From NCBI RefSeq assembly GCF_000375525.1, contig NZ_AQXC01000003.1:62001-126000 (forward strand): a DNA stretch of 64,000 nt, in the 5' to 3' direction. The stretch comes from Corynebacterium propinquum DSM 44285 (GTDB lineage Bacteria > Actinomycetota > Actinomycetes > Mycobacteriales > Mycobacteriaceae). Positions 1 to 7,951 of the stretch are shown in pieces (within the stretch, counting starts at the first letter, position 1; the number at the start of each line of letters is the position of its first letter). The translations under genes were made by a program, and so were the position numbers. Under the pieces are notes generated by a model. That model had not been told where the DNA came from, made no database searches, and worked only from the letters and a program-made list of their open reading frames with translations.

Positions 1-231
1 CGAGTCTGGGTCGCCTTCCACCTGGATGACACGATCGTCTTTGACGTATATGCGCTGCGAGCACCCCACCGCGCAATACGGGCAGACGGACTGCACCACC
101 CGGTCTGCCTCCTCGATGCGGCCACGCTTGTCTTTGCTTTTTTGCGACTGCGTGTTGACGTCCCTACCGAAAGGATCTCTGCCGCGAATCTGGCGCACAA
201 CGGGCCAGTTGAGGGGGCTAAAACGAGACAT
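1..231 (-). CDS. fdhF: Formate dehydrogenase-like molybdopterin oxidoreductase, N-terminal part (cut by window edge)
   Basis: Only the first 77 codons are inside the window. After a basic leader beginning MSRFSPLNWPVV the protein shows a 4Fe-4S cysteine motif, VCPYCAVGCSQ, at about residues 50-60, followed by a stretch ending VEGDPDS. This is typical of the amino end of FdhF-type formate dehydrogenases, which oxidise formate to CO2 at a molybdenum or tungsten centre. The ATG at 231 was chosen because it is the first in-frame start before the motif; no strong ribosome binding site precedes it. The metal centre, any selenocysteine and the electron partner lie outside the window, so another member of the family remains possible. 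Confidence 0.8.
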   Translation of the reverse strand, partial: MSRFSPLNWPVVRQIRGRDPFGRDVNTQSQKSKDKRGRIEEADRVVQSVCPYCAVGCSQRIYVKDDRVIQVEGDPDS

Positions 232-413
232 GTTTTTAATGTATTCCGGAGCCGAATAAAAATCCAGCAAGGCAAGGCTAGGTATCTCCAGGATGACGCA
301 GCACACCATGCAGTGCGATGCACAGCACAAACATACGGTTTTATATAAGAATATATTTTCACGTCGTGTTGCACCCCAAAAACTAGGGGGAGTACAGTCA
401 AGGAAACACTGTT

Positions 414-450
414 GAACAGAATGGTCCACCAAGAATAGACCGATCTGTTC
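414..450. promoter_or_regulatory. Imperfect inverted repeat in the intergenic region before the symporter gene
   Basis: The 267-bp gap between fdhF (leftward) and the symporter gene (rightward) contains GAACAGA at 414-420 and its complement TCTGTTC at 444-450, with partly matching flanks and a 23-base spacer. It could be an operator or a transcript hairpin for either divergent gene. I recognise no known regulator motif, and nothing else in the gap can be named. Confidence 0.3.
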
Positions 451-498
451 ACAATGAACGAATTTTAACCCCATAAACTCACGCGATAAGGAACACTT

Positions 499-2013
499 AT
501 GGCACACAAAAACTCCGCGCAGGCGTCGGCAAGCGCGCCCGAGCACGCAGAAACCAAGCACAAGCTCCCCAGCTGGGCCACCGGCTTCGGCGCACAAGTA
601 ATCGCCGGTTTGATCATCGGCGTGATCCTAGGATTAGTTGCCTCCTCCATGGACACCGACCCGGAGAACCCGGGCTGGCTGACCAGCATTCTTAGCAACG
701 TCGGCAGCGCCTACGTGCAGCTACTGAAAGTCATGGTGCCACCGCTGATCTTCGCCGCAGTGGTCACCTCCGTAGCTAACCTGCGCAAGGTCACCAACGC
801 CGCATCCCTGGCGTTTTCCACGCTGCTGTGGTTCGCGATCACCGCATTTTTCTCCGTTATCGTCGGCATCGTCGTTGCCCTGGCACTGAAACCGGGTGTG
901 GGCACCAGCGTGGATGCCTCGCAAGCCCAAGACCCATCCAGTATGGGTTCGTGGACTGCATTTTTCGAGCAACTGCTGCCGCAGAACTTCTTCGGGCTGA
1001 CTGCGTCGGTCAGCGACGGCGAAGTTTCGTTGAGCTTCGGCGCCCTGCAGCTGCTGGTTATTTCCCTGGCCATTGGCATCGCCGCGGTGAAAGCAGGCAA
1101 GGCCGCGGATCCGTTCCTGCGGTTTACCGAATCCTTCTTGAAGGTCATCCAGGTCGTGCTGTGGTGGATCATCCGCCTGGCACCCATCGGCACCGCAGCG
1201 CTGATCGGTAAAGCTGTCGCCACCTACGGCTGGGACGCAATGGGCTCGCTCGGCAAATTCGTGCTCGCAGTCTACATCGGCCTGGCCCTGGTTTTCCTGG
1301 TGGTCTACCCGGCCGTCATGAAAGCACACAATATCCCGGTCTTTGGTTTTTACAAGCGCATCTGGCCAGTTATTTCCCTGGGCTTTGTCACCCGCTCCTC
1401 GATGGGCGTCATGCCAGCAACGCAGCGTTTCAGCGAACGCGCCATCGGTGTTCCCCGCGAGTATGCCTCCTTCGCCATTCCGCTGGGTGCGACCACCAAG
1501 ATGGACGGCTGCGCCTCGGTCTACCCAGCCGTCGCCGCGATCTTCGTCGCCCAGTTCTACGGCATTGACCTGGACTTCACCCAGTACCTGCTGATCATCT
1601 TCGTTTCCGTCATTGGTTCTGCCGCCACCGCAGGAACCACCGGCGCCACCGTCATGCTGACGCTGACCTTGTCGACGCTAGGGCTGCCGCTGGCTGGTGT
1701 GGGCTTGCTGCTGGCCGTCGAACCGATCGTCGACATGGGCCGTACCGCACTGAACGTCACCGGTCAGATCCTGGCTGCGACGGTCGTCGCCAAGCGCGCC
1801 GGCATCCAAGACATGGACGTGTGGGACGCCGCCGAAAGCGGTGTCAACGACCTGCTGAATGACGACGCGCAGGATGATGACTCGCTGGATAATGACGCCG
1901 CTCGGAACTATGATGCCGCCGCACCGGCTGGGGCCCGCGCTGAGGCTAGCGAGGATTTTTATGCACCAAACAGATCTAATGGGATGACAGCGACCCCATC
2001 GTCACGTCGATAA
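499..2013 (+). CDS. Dicarboxylate/amino acid:cation symporter (DAACS/SLC1 family)
   Basis: A 504-residue inner-membrane protein with the DAACS layout: several hydrophobic helices, a re-entrant loop with VTRSSMGVMPAT, the substrate-region motif ATTKMDGCASVYP and a final VDMGRTALNVTGQ helix. Family members import glutamate, C4-dicarboxylates or cystine with Na+ or H+; the substrate cannot be assigned here. The ATG at 499 has AAGGA eight bases upstream. The last 18 codons overlap the end of the convergent ATPase gene at 1959-2013, so the extreme C-terminus is antisense of that gene. Before it lies a long acidic tail rich in Asp and Ala (about residues 440-490) that is not part of the transport core. 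Confidence 0.88.
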   Translation: MAHKNSAQASASAPEHAETKHKLPSWATGFGAQVIAGLIIGVILGLVASSMDTDPENPGWLTSILSNVGSAYVQLLKVMVPPLIFAAVVTSVANLRKVTNAASLAFSTLLWFAITAFFSVIVGIVVALALKPGVGTSVDASQAQDPSSMGSWTAFFEQLLPQNFFGLTASVSDGEVSLSFGALQLLVISLAIGIAAVKAGKAADPFLRFTESFLKVIQVVLWWIIRLAPIGTAALIGKAVATYGWDAMGSLGKFVLAVYIGLALVFLVVYPAVMKAHNIPVFGFYKRIWPVISLGFVTRSSMGVMPATQRFSERAIGVPREYASFAIPLGATTKMDGCASVYPAVAAIFVAQFYGIDLDFTQYLLIIFVSVIGSAATAGTTGATVMLTLTLSTLGLPLAGVGLLLAVEPIVDMGRTALNVTGQILAATVVAKRAGIQDMDVWDAAESGVNDLLNDDAQDDDSLDNDAARNYDAAAPAGARAEASEDFYAPNRSNGMTATPSSRR

Positions 2014-3206
2014 GCATGCTCACCGGTGTTTACTACGACCATATCCACCAGGTCTTCACCTAGTTTCTCCTTGAGCCAGTGCAGGTGCTCCACATCATCG
2101 TCATTGATATGCGCAGCTAGTTTCACCTCAATGGCGATGACATCACCATCCTGGTTTTGCACGATCAGGTCTACTTCGTGATCACCTTTTGCCGTACGAC
2201 AGTGCGCAATGCTTCCAAATAGCGATTCGGCAGCAACCCGAACGGATAACGTGGCCAAGGATTCAAACAAAGGCCCCAAGAAATGCGCAAACCGCGAAGT
2301 ATCCAGCTTTGCTCGCGGTATCCGCAACAACCGCATCGCCAAGGCTGGGTCTGCAAGCTGATGTTTTGGCGCTCGTGCCAATCCTGCAAAAGCCCCACGC
2401 TGCGGCGACCAGGCTTTGACTGGATCAAGCATCCAGATCTCCGAGAGCTTTTCCCGGTAAGTCATGGTCGTGGACTTAGCCGGTTTCTTCCCTTCACCCG
2501 GCGTAGCTGCATCGAGAATTTCTGAATACCCAGTGGTAGTAGAACTCGCAGCGGCATACGCCGTCAACCACCGCAACAAACCATCGCGGTTTCGCGCTGT
2601 ATAACCTTGATCGGGAAGATCACGGTCAACAATTCGCTCAATATAAGAATCCAAGTATTCATTACGCACGATTTCTGGCGCACGATAAATTCCGGGAAAC
2701 CCGCTGCAGGCGATGTGTTCGATGTAATCGTTCAGCGAAAGCGTACTTTTTCCCGATATTTTCGCGCGAGATTCGAAGAGTTCGGATAATTTCACAGAAG
2801 GGTTTATTCCCTCCCGTTCGAAGAGTGCAAGCGGGCGCATGCGTACGCTCAGAATCCGCCCTGCCCCGCTGTGCGTATCAACTCCTACTTGGGGCGTCGC
2901 CGACCCCGTCAATAAAAACCTTCCGGACCCAGCCCCATCATCGACTGCGCGGCGAACATAATCCCAGCTTTCGGGATGCTTTTGCCATTCATCGAGCAAA
3001 ATCGTGCCTTCATCGAATGAGTGGAACCCTGGATCTGCTCTGAGACGCTCGCGGCCAGTCGTCGTATCTAATCGAATTTCTGTTTCTGCACGACGACGTG
3101 CAGTCTCCGTTTTCCCCACACCCTTCGGGCCATCAATCGCCACCGCCGACGCAAATGGCAATAAGGTATCTAATTGCTGGTCAATCGCTCGAAATAAATA
3201 ATCCAC
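1959..3206 (-). CDS. AAA-type ATPase with C-terminal DUF4143 domain (copy 1)
   Basis: 415 residues. The N-terminal P-loop is GPKGVGKT (26-33) and the Walker B is TILLDEW (about 68-74), followed by an SGSAT-like sensor region (LLTGSATP). The C-terminal DUF4143 part ends with EVDLI (344-348) and IAIEVKL (about 358-363), a D...EVK arrangement as in PD-(D/E)XK folds. The cellular role of the family is not established. The start is GTG at 3206 with TAGGA seven bases upstream. A paralogue with the same motifs lies at 62564-63889. The gene faces the symporter tail-to-tail and overlaps it by 55 bp, and four 23-bp direct repeats lie directly upstream. Neighbouring Panacea and Doc genes suggest a small accessory island. 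Confidence 0.88.
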   Translation of the reverse strand: MDYLFRAIDQQLDTLLPFASAVAIDGPKGVGKTETARRRAETEIRLDTTTGRERLRADPGFHSFDEGTILLDEWQKHPESWDYVRRAVDDGAGSGRFLLTGSATPQVGVDTHSGAGRILSVRMRPLALFEREGINPSVKLSELFESRAKISGKSTLSLNDYIEHIACSGFPGIYRAPEIVRNEYLDSYIERIVDRDLPDQGYTARNRDGLLRWLTAYAAASSTTTGYSEILDAATPGEGKKPAKSTTMTYREKLSEIWMLDPVKAWSPQRGAFAGLARAPKHQLADPALAMRLLRIPRAKLDTSRFAHFLGPLFESLATLSVRVAAESLFGSIAHCRTAKGDHEVDLIVQNQDGDVIAIEVKLAAHINDDDVEHLHWLKEKLGEDLVDMVVVNTGEHAYRRDDGVAVIPLDLFGA

Positions 3207-3215
3207 TACTTAATC

Positions 3216-3307
3216 CTACTTATTTTCCGCATTCTATCGGTCGAATTTTCCGCGACTTACGCTACTTATTTTACCCGTCCTACGCTACTTATTTTCCGCG
3301 TTGTTCC
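3216..3307. repeat. Four tandem 23-bp direct repeats upstream of DUF4143 ATPase copy 1
   Basis: Units start at 3216, 3239, 3262 and 3285, an exact 23-bp period. On the plus strand units 1 and 4 begin CTACTTATTTTCCGC, unit 3 has TTTTACCCG in place of TTTTCCGCG, and unit 2 keeps AATTTTCCGCGAC. The array begins 10 bp before the GTG start, and the end of unit 1 supplies the TAGGA ribosome binding site. The period is not a multiple of three, so this is not coding. A binding-site array that regulates the ATPase gene, or that the ATPase acts on, is the simplest reading. There are no unique spacers, so it is not CRISPR. Confidence 0.85.
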
Positions 3308-3360
3308 GCAACGCCCACGCCGAAACGACACGCGAGGGCACAAGGCCCAACAACCACAAA

Positions 3361-3398
3361 AGGTTCAGAAGGTTCAGAAGGCACGGAAGGCACAGAAG
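3361..3398. repeat. Short 9-bp tandem repeat
   Basis: Four 9-base units lie between the 23-bp array and the Panacea gene: two of GGTTCAGAA type followed by GGCACGGAA and GGCACAGAA. It lies just upstream of the AGGAGG ribosome binding site at about 3416-3421. It may be a slippage product, and no function is evident. Confidence 0.6.
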
Positions 3399-3427
3399 CC
3401 GCATGAACGGTAGACAAGGAGGCAGCG

Positions 3428-4000
3428 ATGGCGACAATCCTCGATGTAGGTCAGTACATCACCGAACTGCTTCCTGGCGTCGACAAGATGAAGCTGTACA
3501 AGCTGTGCTATTTCTCCCAAGGCTGGCATTTGGCATGGACTGGCAAGCCCCTGTTTTCGGACGAATTCGAAGGCTGGCGCCATCGCCCTGTCTCTCAGAA
3601 GCTGCGTCACCACACCGAGGCAGTGGCCAAGGGCTATACGGTAGCTGAGGTTCCGGGCGGGGGCTCGGCGCGCCTTTCTGCATACGAAGCTGCTGTCGTC
3701 GCGCGCATCGTGGAGTTTTACGGCAACCAGAAATTCACTGACTTATCAGAGTTGAGCCATGGCGCAGTTTGGCAGGCGACTCGTTCCGGGCTAGCACCAG
3801 ATACCCCAGGAACAAACGTGCTTAGTCTGGCGAATATTCGCGACGAATTCAGCGAGCTGTTACATGCTGAGACCCCACGCCCCTCTGCTCCAGCAATAAA
3901 CCAGATATCCCCGGATACAACTACTGACGACATGATCTCTCAGGCTATTGCGCTAGAAAAAGAATGGGACCCAGTGTTTGATTTACTCGATACCCGCTAG
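3428..4000 (+). CDS. Panacea-domain (SocA/DUF4065-like) antitoxin-type protein
   Basis: 190 residues. The amino half (KLYKLCYFSQGWHLAW, then FEGWRHRPVSQKL) is characteristic of the SocA/GepA Panacea domain, known from antitoxins that pair with many unrelated toxins. A second half with DLSELSHGAVWQATR is also typical. The start ATG has AGGAGG six bases upstream, one of the best ribosome binding sites in the window. The next reading frame, three bases after the stop, is a decayed Doc/Fic toxin, so the pair was probably a toxin-antitoxin operon in which the antitoxin stayed intact. The ATPase island lies immediately upstream on the other strand. Confidence 0.8.
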   Translation: MATILDVGQYITELLPGVDKMKLYKLCYFSQGWHLAWTGKPLFSDEFEGWRHRPVSQKLRHHTEAVAKGYTVAEVPGGGSARLSAYEAAVVARIVEFYGNQKFTDLSELSHGAVWQATRSGLAPDTPGTNVLSLANIRDEFSELLHAETPRPSAPAINQISPDTTTDDMISQAIALEKEWDPVFDLLDTR

Positions 4001-4003
4001 TCT

Positions 4004-4402
4004 GTGCAGCAGAAAATCGAAATGACCGATTGCCGTGACCAATCAGCCGAGGAAATGCTCGCTGAAAAACTGGTAGAGGTAGCTTGCGCGCTCAACAAAC
4101 GTTGCGGAATGCGAGCATCTCACAGTCGTGATGGCCTCCAAGAATACTCAGGTTTTCGGTCCGCCTCGAAGGCCTTCGGTCCGCAATTTATGCCCCCCCT
4201 TGCAGGTATTCTTCGGCCAAGCTGCATACGACTCACCATTCGACCGCGCGCCGCACTAATCGTGAATATCGCACAAGGACACCACTTTGGTGACGGCAAC
4301 AAACGCACGGCCTTGCATCTTGGATTGTTGTATCTATCGATGTTCGGAATCAACGCTGGCCGGAAACTACGGCAGTGGTCAACCCCGACAGCAACCCCTT
4401 AG
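4004..4402 (+). pseudogene. Degenerate Doc/Fic-type toxin gene with frameshifts
   Basis: The open frame (GTG at 4004) carries the Doc signature HHFGDGNKRTALHLG at about 4280-4325, the motif of Fic/Doc enzymes that modify EF-Tu or other targets. The segment before it is scrambled in this frame. The +1 frame over roughly 4205-4250 reads VFFGQAAYDSPFDRA, a normal Doc sequence. A run of seven C at 4193-4199 and a doubled GC near 4245-4252 would each shift the frame, together giving +3 so that the frame is restored. After about 4360 another shift leads to a Doc-like tail (PETTAVVNPDSNP) that would end inside the ric start codon. I call it a relic; sequencing error at the C run should be excluded. 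Confidence 0.72.
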
Positions 4403-4466
4403 CCACAACCGCTAGCCGCATAAAATCACAGCGACGGCACCGGCCCACCAGAGTAAAATTGAAACC

Positions 4467-5234
4467 ATGAACACGCTGGAATTTCGCCCCGAGACCACCC
4501 TGCGCGAGATCGTCAACACCGACTATGGCTACTCGCAGATTTTCGAAAAATTCCACATCGATTTCTGCTGCAACGGCCACCGCACGTTACACCAGGCAGC
4601 CGCAGACGCGGAAATCCCCGTCGAACACCTCATCAGCACACTGCACGACGCCGAGCTACCAACAAACCAGGGCGCTCTTGACGACGCCAACCCAGCCGCA
4701 GCGGCAAGCGTCGACAAGCACAGCGACCAGGCTACCCAGCACGCTAACGCCCGGGTTTTGTCTGCGCAAGCGCACGAGATCGTCGACATCCACCACTCCT
4801 ACTGCTGGCTCGAAATGCCAGAATTGCAGGAACTCGTGCACAAAGTCGCCCGCGTGCACGGCGACGCACACCCGGAATTGGCGAAAGTAAAAGAGTTCTT
4901 CGACGCCGTCGTCGAGGAAATGTCTGAACACCTCAGCCGCGAAGAACGCTTCGTCTTCCCCGCGATTTCCGCCATGGAGCGCACCGGTACCGCAGCAACC
5001 AACCTCGACCACGAGCTACGCGCCCTCATGGCCGAGCACGACGCCGCCGGTATGCTCATGCGCACCATCGCGGAGCTCACCGACGGTTTTACCTCGCCCG
5101 ACGACGCCTGCCCGTCGTATCAGATGATGAATGAACGCCTGGCGAAATTCCGCAGCGACCTGCACCTACACGTGCACAAGGAGAATAACCAGCTATTCCC
5201 GCAGGCCCTGGAATACAGCAAAGCACTGGGTTAG
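4467..5234 (+). CDS. ric: Iron-sulfur cluster repair di-iron protein (RIC/ScdA/YtfE family)
   Basis: 255 residues. The N-terminal DUF542 (ScdA_N) domain has FEKFHIDFCCNGHRTL with the paired cysteines 34-35. A hemerythrin-like domain with repeated His and Glu ligands follows, including HHSYCWLEMPEL, HLSREERFVFP and HVHKENNQLFPQ. The family repairs Fe-S clusters damaged by nitric oxide or oxidative stress. About 65 residues between the domains are low-complexity and Ala/Asp-rich. There is no ribosome binding site; TAAAAT at 4454-4459 lies seven bases before the ATG, as expected for a leaderless transcript. It converges on arcA with a 40-bp gap that shows no clear terminator. Confidence 0.92.
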   Translation: MNTLEFRPETTLREIVNTDYGYSQIFEKFHIDFCCNGHRTLHQAAADAEIPVEHLISTLHDAELPTNQGALDDANPAAAASVDKHSDQATQHANARVLSAQAHEIVDIHHSYCWLEMPELQELVHKVARVHGDAHPELAKVKEFFDAVVEEMSEHLSREERFVFPAISAMERTGTAATNLDHELRALMAEHDAAGMLMRTIAELTDGFTSPDDACPSYQMMNERLAKFRSDLHLHVHKENNQLFPQALEYSKALG

Positions 5235-5274
5235 GCAGCGGTCGCGGCTTGCGCGGGAATAGCTTTCACAGAAC

Positions 5275-6540
5275 CTAATACCCCACCGGGTCGCGCGTGA
5301 TCGGGCACGTCATGCAGTGCCCACCACCGCGGCCCCGTCCCAGTTCTGCCAAGCCAATCTCGAGCAGTTCCACACCGGCGGCCCGAATCAACTTGTTGGT
5401 ATAGGTATTTCGGTCATAGCCAACCACCACTCCAGGCTCTAGCGCGACCACATTATTGGCATCATCCCACTGCTCGCGGGCCGCCCCATAAAAATCCCCG
5501 CCGGTTTCTACTACCAGCAGCTCGGAAAGCCCCAGCGCATCACGTACGACATCGATAAAATTCTTGTCGACGACTTCCACATCCAGCCCCGTCGGCGCAT
5601 CACCGGGGCGTAGCACGATCGGGCGAATCTTGTCGACGACCGGCGGATACGCCGTTACCTTATCTACATCCAAAAAAGTAAAAACCGTATCCAGGTGCAT
5701 CGAGGCGCGCTCCGACGGCATCGCCGCCACAATCACTTTCTCGGCTTCCTGCGCGGCAAACAGATTCGCCGCCAATTCACTAACTGCCTGCCACGAAGTC
5801 CGCTCACCCATCCCGATCAGCACCACACCAGCACCAACCGGCATGATGTCGCCACCTTCCAACGATGCCAGCCCCGGATCCATATCGGTATCGCCGTACC
5901 AAAATTGAAAATCTGCGTGCGCAAACCGCGGATGGAAACGATAAATCGCCCGCGTCAGTGCCGTTTCCTGATGCCGGGCCGGCGAATACATCGGGTTCAA
6001 CGACACCCCGCCAAAGATCCACGCTGAATTGTCCCGGCTGAACAACGTATTCGGCAGTGGTGAAAGCACAAATTCTTCCGGGCAGTGCGCCAGGCGTAGA
6101 GCATCAATTTCACCGTGCCCTAGCCCAGCTGGGATTTCCGAAAACGGCAAACCACCAATCAGATATTCCGCCAATTGCTGTGAGCTGAGCTCACCGAACC
6201 AGTCCTGTAGATCCAGCGCGATACCCGCACCAACCATTTTCCCGGCTAATTTAAAATCCACAATGAACTCGCGCCCAGCAGCAGTATCCAGCGTTTCTGC
6301 CAATAGCTGGTGCATTTCCAACACTGCGATTCCACGATCCCGCATCAGATCGCAAAATTCCTGGTGATGTTCGCGAGCTTTATCCACCCACATGACGTCG
6401 TCGAAAAGCAGCTCCTGGCAATTCTTCGGAGTCAACCGCCTATGTGCCAGCCCTGGCGCGCACACCATGACCTCGCGCAACGTACCAACCTCCGAGAACG
6501 CACCAATCTCGGGAGTCGGGGTGCTGTGTGGCAGCGGCAT
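5275..6540 (-). CDS. arcA: Arginine deiminase
   Basis: 421 residues, close to the usual length. It hydrolyses L-arginine to citrulline and ammonia. Family motifs are present: FSRDNSAW, the EGGD block, [10 protein letters not shown] and the C-terminal [12 protein letters not shown] with nucleophile Cys409, twelve residues from the end as in characterised enzymes. AGGAG lies six bases before the ATG. The gene is last in a three-gene leftward operon (methyltransferase, YhhN-like protein, arcA; gaps of 3 and 24 bp). No arcB, arcC or arcD is present in the window, so citrulline would have to be used by genes elsewhere, or the enzyme may serve ammonia production or arginine depletion. Confidence 0.95.
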   Translation of the reverse strand: MPLPHSTPTPEIGAFSEVGTLREVMVCAPGLAHRRLTPKNCQELLFDDVMWVDKAREHHQEFCDLMRDRGIAVLEMHQLLAETLDTAAGREFIVDFKLAGKMVGAGIALDLQDWFGELSSQQLAEYLIGGLPFSEIPAGLGHGEIDALRLAHCPEEFVLSPLPNTLFSRDNSAWIFGGVSLNPMYSPARHQETALTRAIYRFHPRFAHADFQFWYGDTDMDPGLASLEGGDIMPVGAGVVLIGMGERTSWQAVSELAANLFAAQEAEKVIVAAMPSERASMHLDTVFTFLDVDKVTAYPPVVDKIRPIVLRPGDAPTGLDVEVVDKNFIDVVRDALGLSELLVVETGGDFYGAAREQWDDANNVVALEPGVVVGYDRNTYTNKLIRAAGVELLEIGLAELGRGRGGGHCMTCPITRDPVGY

Positions 6541-6564
6541 GGCAGTCTCCTTTAACTTAGCTCG

Positions 6565-7278
6565 TTATTTGTGGCTCAAATCGAGGCCGTCGACAAGCAA
6601 GCGCTGGGCAAGCGTGTAAGTCGACATCACGCCAATCTCCGCGACCGCACGAGGGAAACGGCGTTGCAGGTACATCCGCCGCAGCAGAATCAGCGCATCA
6701 CTGACTAAAAACAGCACGGAACCAGCGGCGAAGCGGGCGTTCTTGACCTTCGCACCCACTAACCCCGACGCGCCCAACACAGAAGTCAACGCCACCAAGC
6801 CCCCGTACCCGGCAGCTGCGGGCAGCACACGCGGATCATGCCGGGCAGCCTGGCTCGCCAAACCCACCAGCCCTGCGCCGTGCACAGCCAGCAGCCCAGG
6901 ATGCATTCGAGCTCCCTGCCGCCACGCACGCACCTGATAACACACATGCGCCACACCGAAAGCCAACGCCGCGGAATTCAGACTATTCCCGGAAGCCTTC
7001 GCATCATCGCCCAAGGCCTGAGGACTCTGCAGAATTACGTCACCGCAGGTAGACCCGGCTGCAGCCCCCAACAAAAGCACATTATCCGTTGCTTGCCGAC
7101 GCCTCCAGCCGCGCACCACGGTACCCGCCAGCGATACCCCGATTAGCGGTTTAAACACCCGCAACAACCGGTGCCGCTCGGTAGCCGCGGCAGCAGTGGC
7201 AATCGTCGAGCTAGCAGCAAACAGAAGCCGTTCAGGTTGGGAAAATACTCGCATGCTCTGCAGTGTATCCTGCTTCAC
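6565..7278 (-). CDS. YhhN/TMEM86-family membrane protein (lysoplasmalogenase-like)
   Basis: About 237 residues and mostly hydrophobic, with the YhhN pattern: a KPLIG segment in the first helix, GSTCGDVIL, FGVAHVCYQ and a late FLVSDALILLRR helix. Animal TMEM86 members hydrolyse the vinyl ether of lysoplasmalogens; the bacterial role is mostly unproven. The GTG at 7278 sits directly behind the stop of the upstream methyltransferase; the ATG at 7254, with AGGA further upstream, is an alternative start. It is in an operon with arcA, 24 bp downstream. Confidence 0.7.
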   Translation of the reverse strand: MKQDTLQSMRVFSQPERLLFAASSTIATAAAATERHRLLRVFKPLIGVSLAGTVVRGWRRRQATDNVLLLGAAAGSTCGDVILQSPQALGDDAKASGNSLNSAALAFGVAHVCYQVRAWRQGARMHPGLLAVHGAGLVGLASQAARHDPRVLPAAAGYGGLVALTSVLGASGLVGAKVKNARFAAGSVLFLVSDALILLRRMYLQRRFPRAVAEIGVMSTYTLAQRLLVDGLDLSHK

Positions 7279-7281
7279 GTT

Positions 7282-7908
7282 TTAGCGCCGTCGGGCACGC
7301 AACACCAGATCGCGGTGGTGGTGCGACCCGCCGCCACGTTCGAGGTTCTTGTCAAACACGTAGTCGTCGACAAGTTCCAACTCCGTCAGCTGCTCTTTCA
7401 GGCGCGCCGGCATTAGATACTTCTCCGATTCCATATCGTGATGCACGAAAATCAGCCAGCCGCCCGGCGCAACCAGCGATTCCAGCTTCGGCACATCGTC
7501 GTCGTTAAGCTGTCCGAAAAAGCAGATGACCAAATCAAACATGGCCCGTTCAAAATCCTGGAAGCTCACTGCCCGTGCGTCGATCTGCACGCCGTTTTCA
7601 GCCGCCAATTCCTGGGTGCGGCGCACGGCGGTTGGGGCATGATCAATGGCCGTGACCCGCCAACCCTGCTGCGCCAGCCACACAGCATCCGCGCCTTCAC
7701 CGCAGCCAATATCCAACGCGGTGCGCGGGCTCGCAACATCCAGCCCCATGCTCGCAACCGCGTTCAGCAGCGCCACATTCGGATCCCCAGACCACACGCG
7801 CTCTTTTCTGGCATAACGATCCTCCATCGCGGCAGCCGACGGCGCATGGTGCGCAGAATTGTGGTGGCCGGGAGTGTTACTATCAGAGTGTGTGCTGTCG
7901 GTGTGCAT
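7282..7908 (-). CDS. Class I SAM-dependent methyltransferase
   Basis: 208 residues from the ATG at 7908, chosen because AAAGGA precedes it by about eight bases; a longer open frame upstream would run through the divergent ATPase gene and is rejected. The SAM-binding motif I is LDIGCGEGADAVWLA (about 66-80), followed by the acidic strand end VTAIDHAPTAV and motif IV-like MFDLVICFFGQL. The N-terminus is rich in His and Ser, and an internal ATG at 7827 (MEDRYARKERVW) could be the real start, which would leave more room for a promoter. The substrate is unknown. It heads the arcA operon and is divergent from the P1B ATPase with only 43 bp between starts. Confidence 0.8.
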   Translation of the reverse strand: MHTDSTHSDSNTPGHHNSAHHAPSAAAMEDRYARKERVWSGDPNVALLNAVASMGLDVASPRTALDIGCGEGADAVWLAQQGWRVTAIDHAPTAVRRTQELAAENGVQIDARAVSFQDFERAMFDLVICFFGQLNDDDVPKLESLVAPGGWLIFVHHDMESEKYLMPARLKEQLTELELVDDYVFDKNLERGGGSHHHRDLVLRARRR

Positions 7909-7951
7909 TGCGGAGTCCTTTCGCACGAATACTTTGAGGAGAATTTTACCG

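Noticed and set aside
3216..3307. CRISPR array for the 23-bp repeats
   Set aside because: The repeats are directly adjacent with no unique spacers, only four units, and no cas gene in the window.
7859..7951. Longer N-terminus for the P1B ATPase starting at 7859
   Set aside because: A strong GAGGAG site lies just before ATG 7952, and the extra codons overlap the divergent methyltransferase and look non-native.
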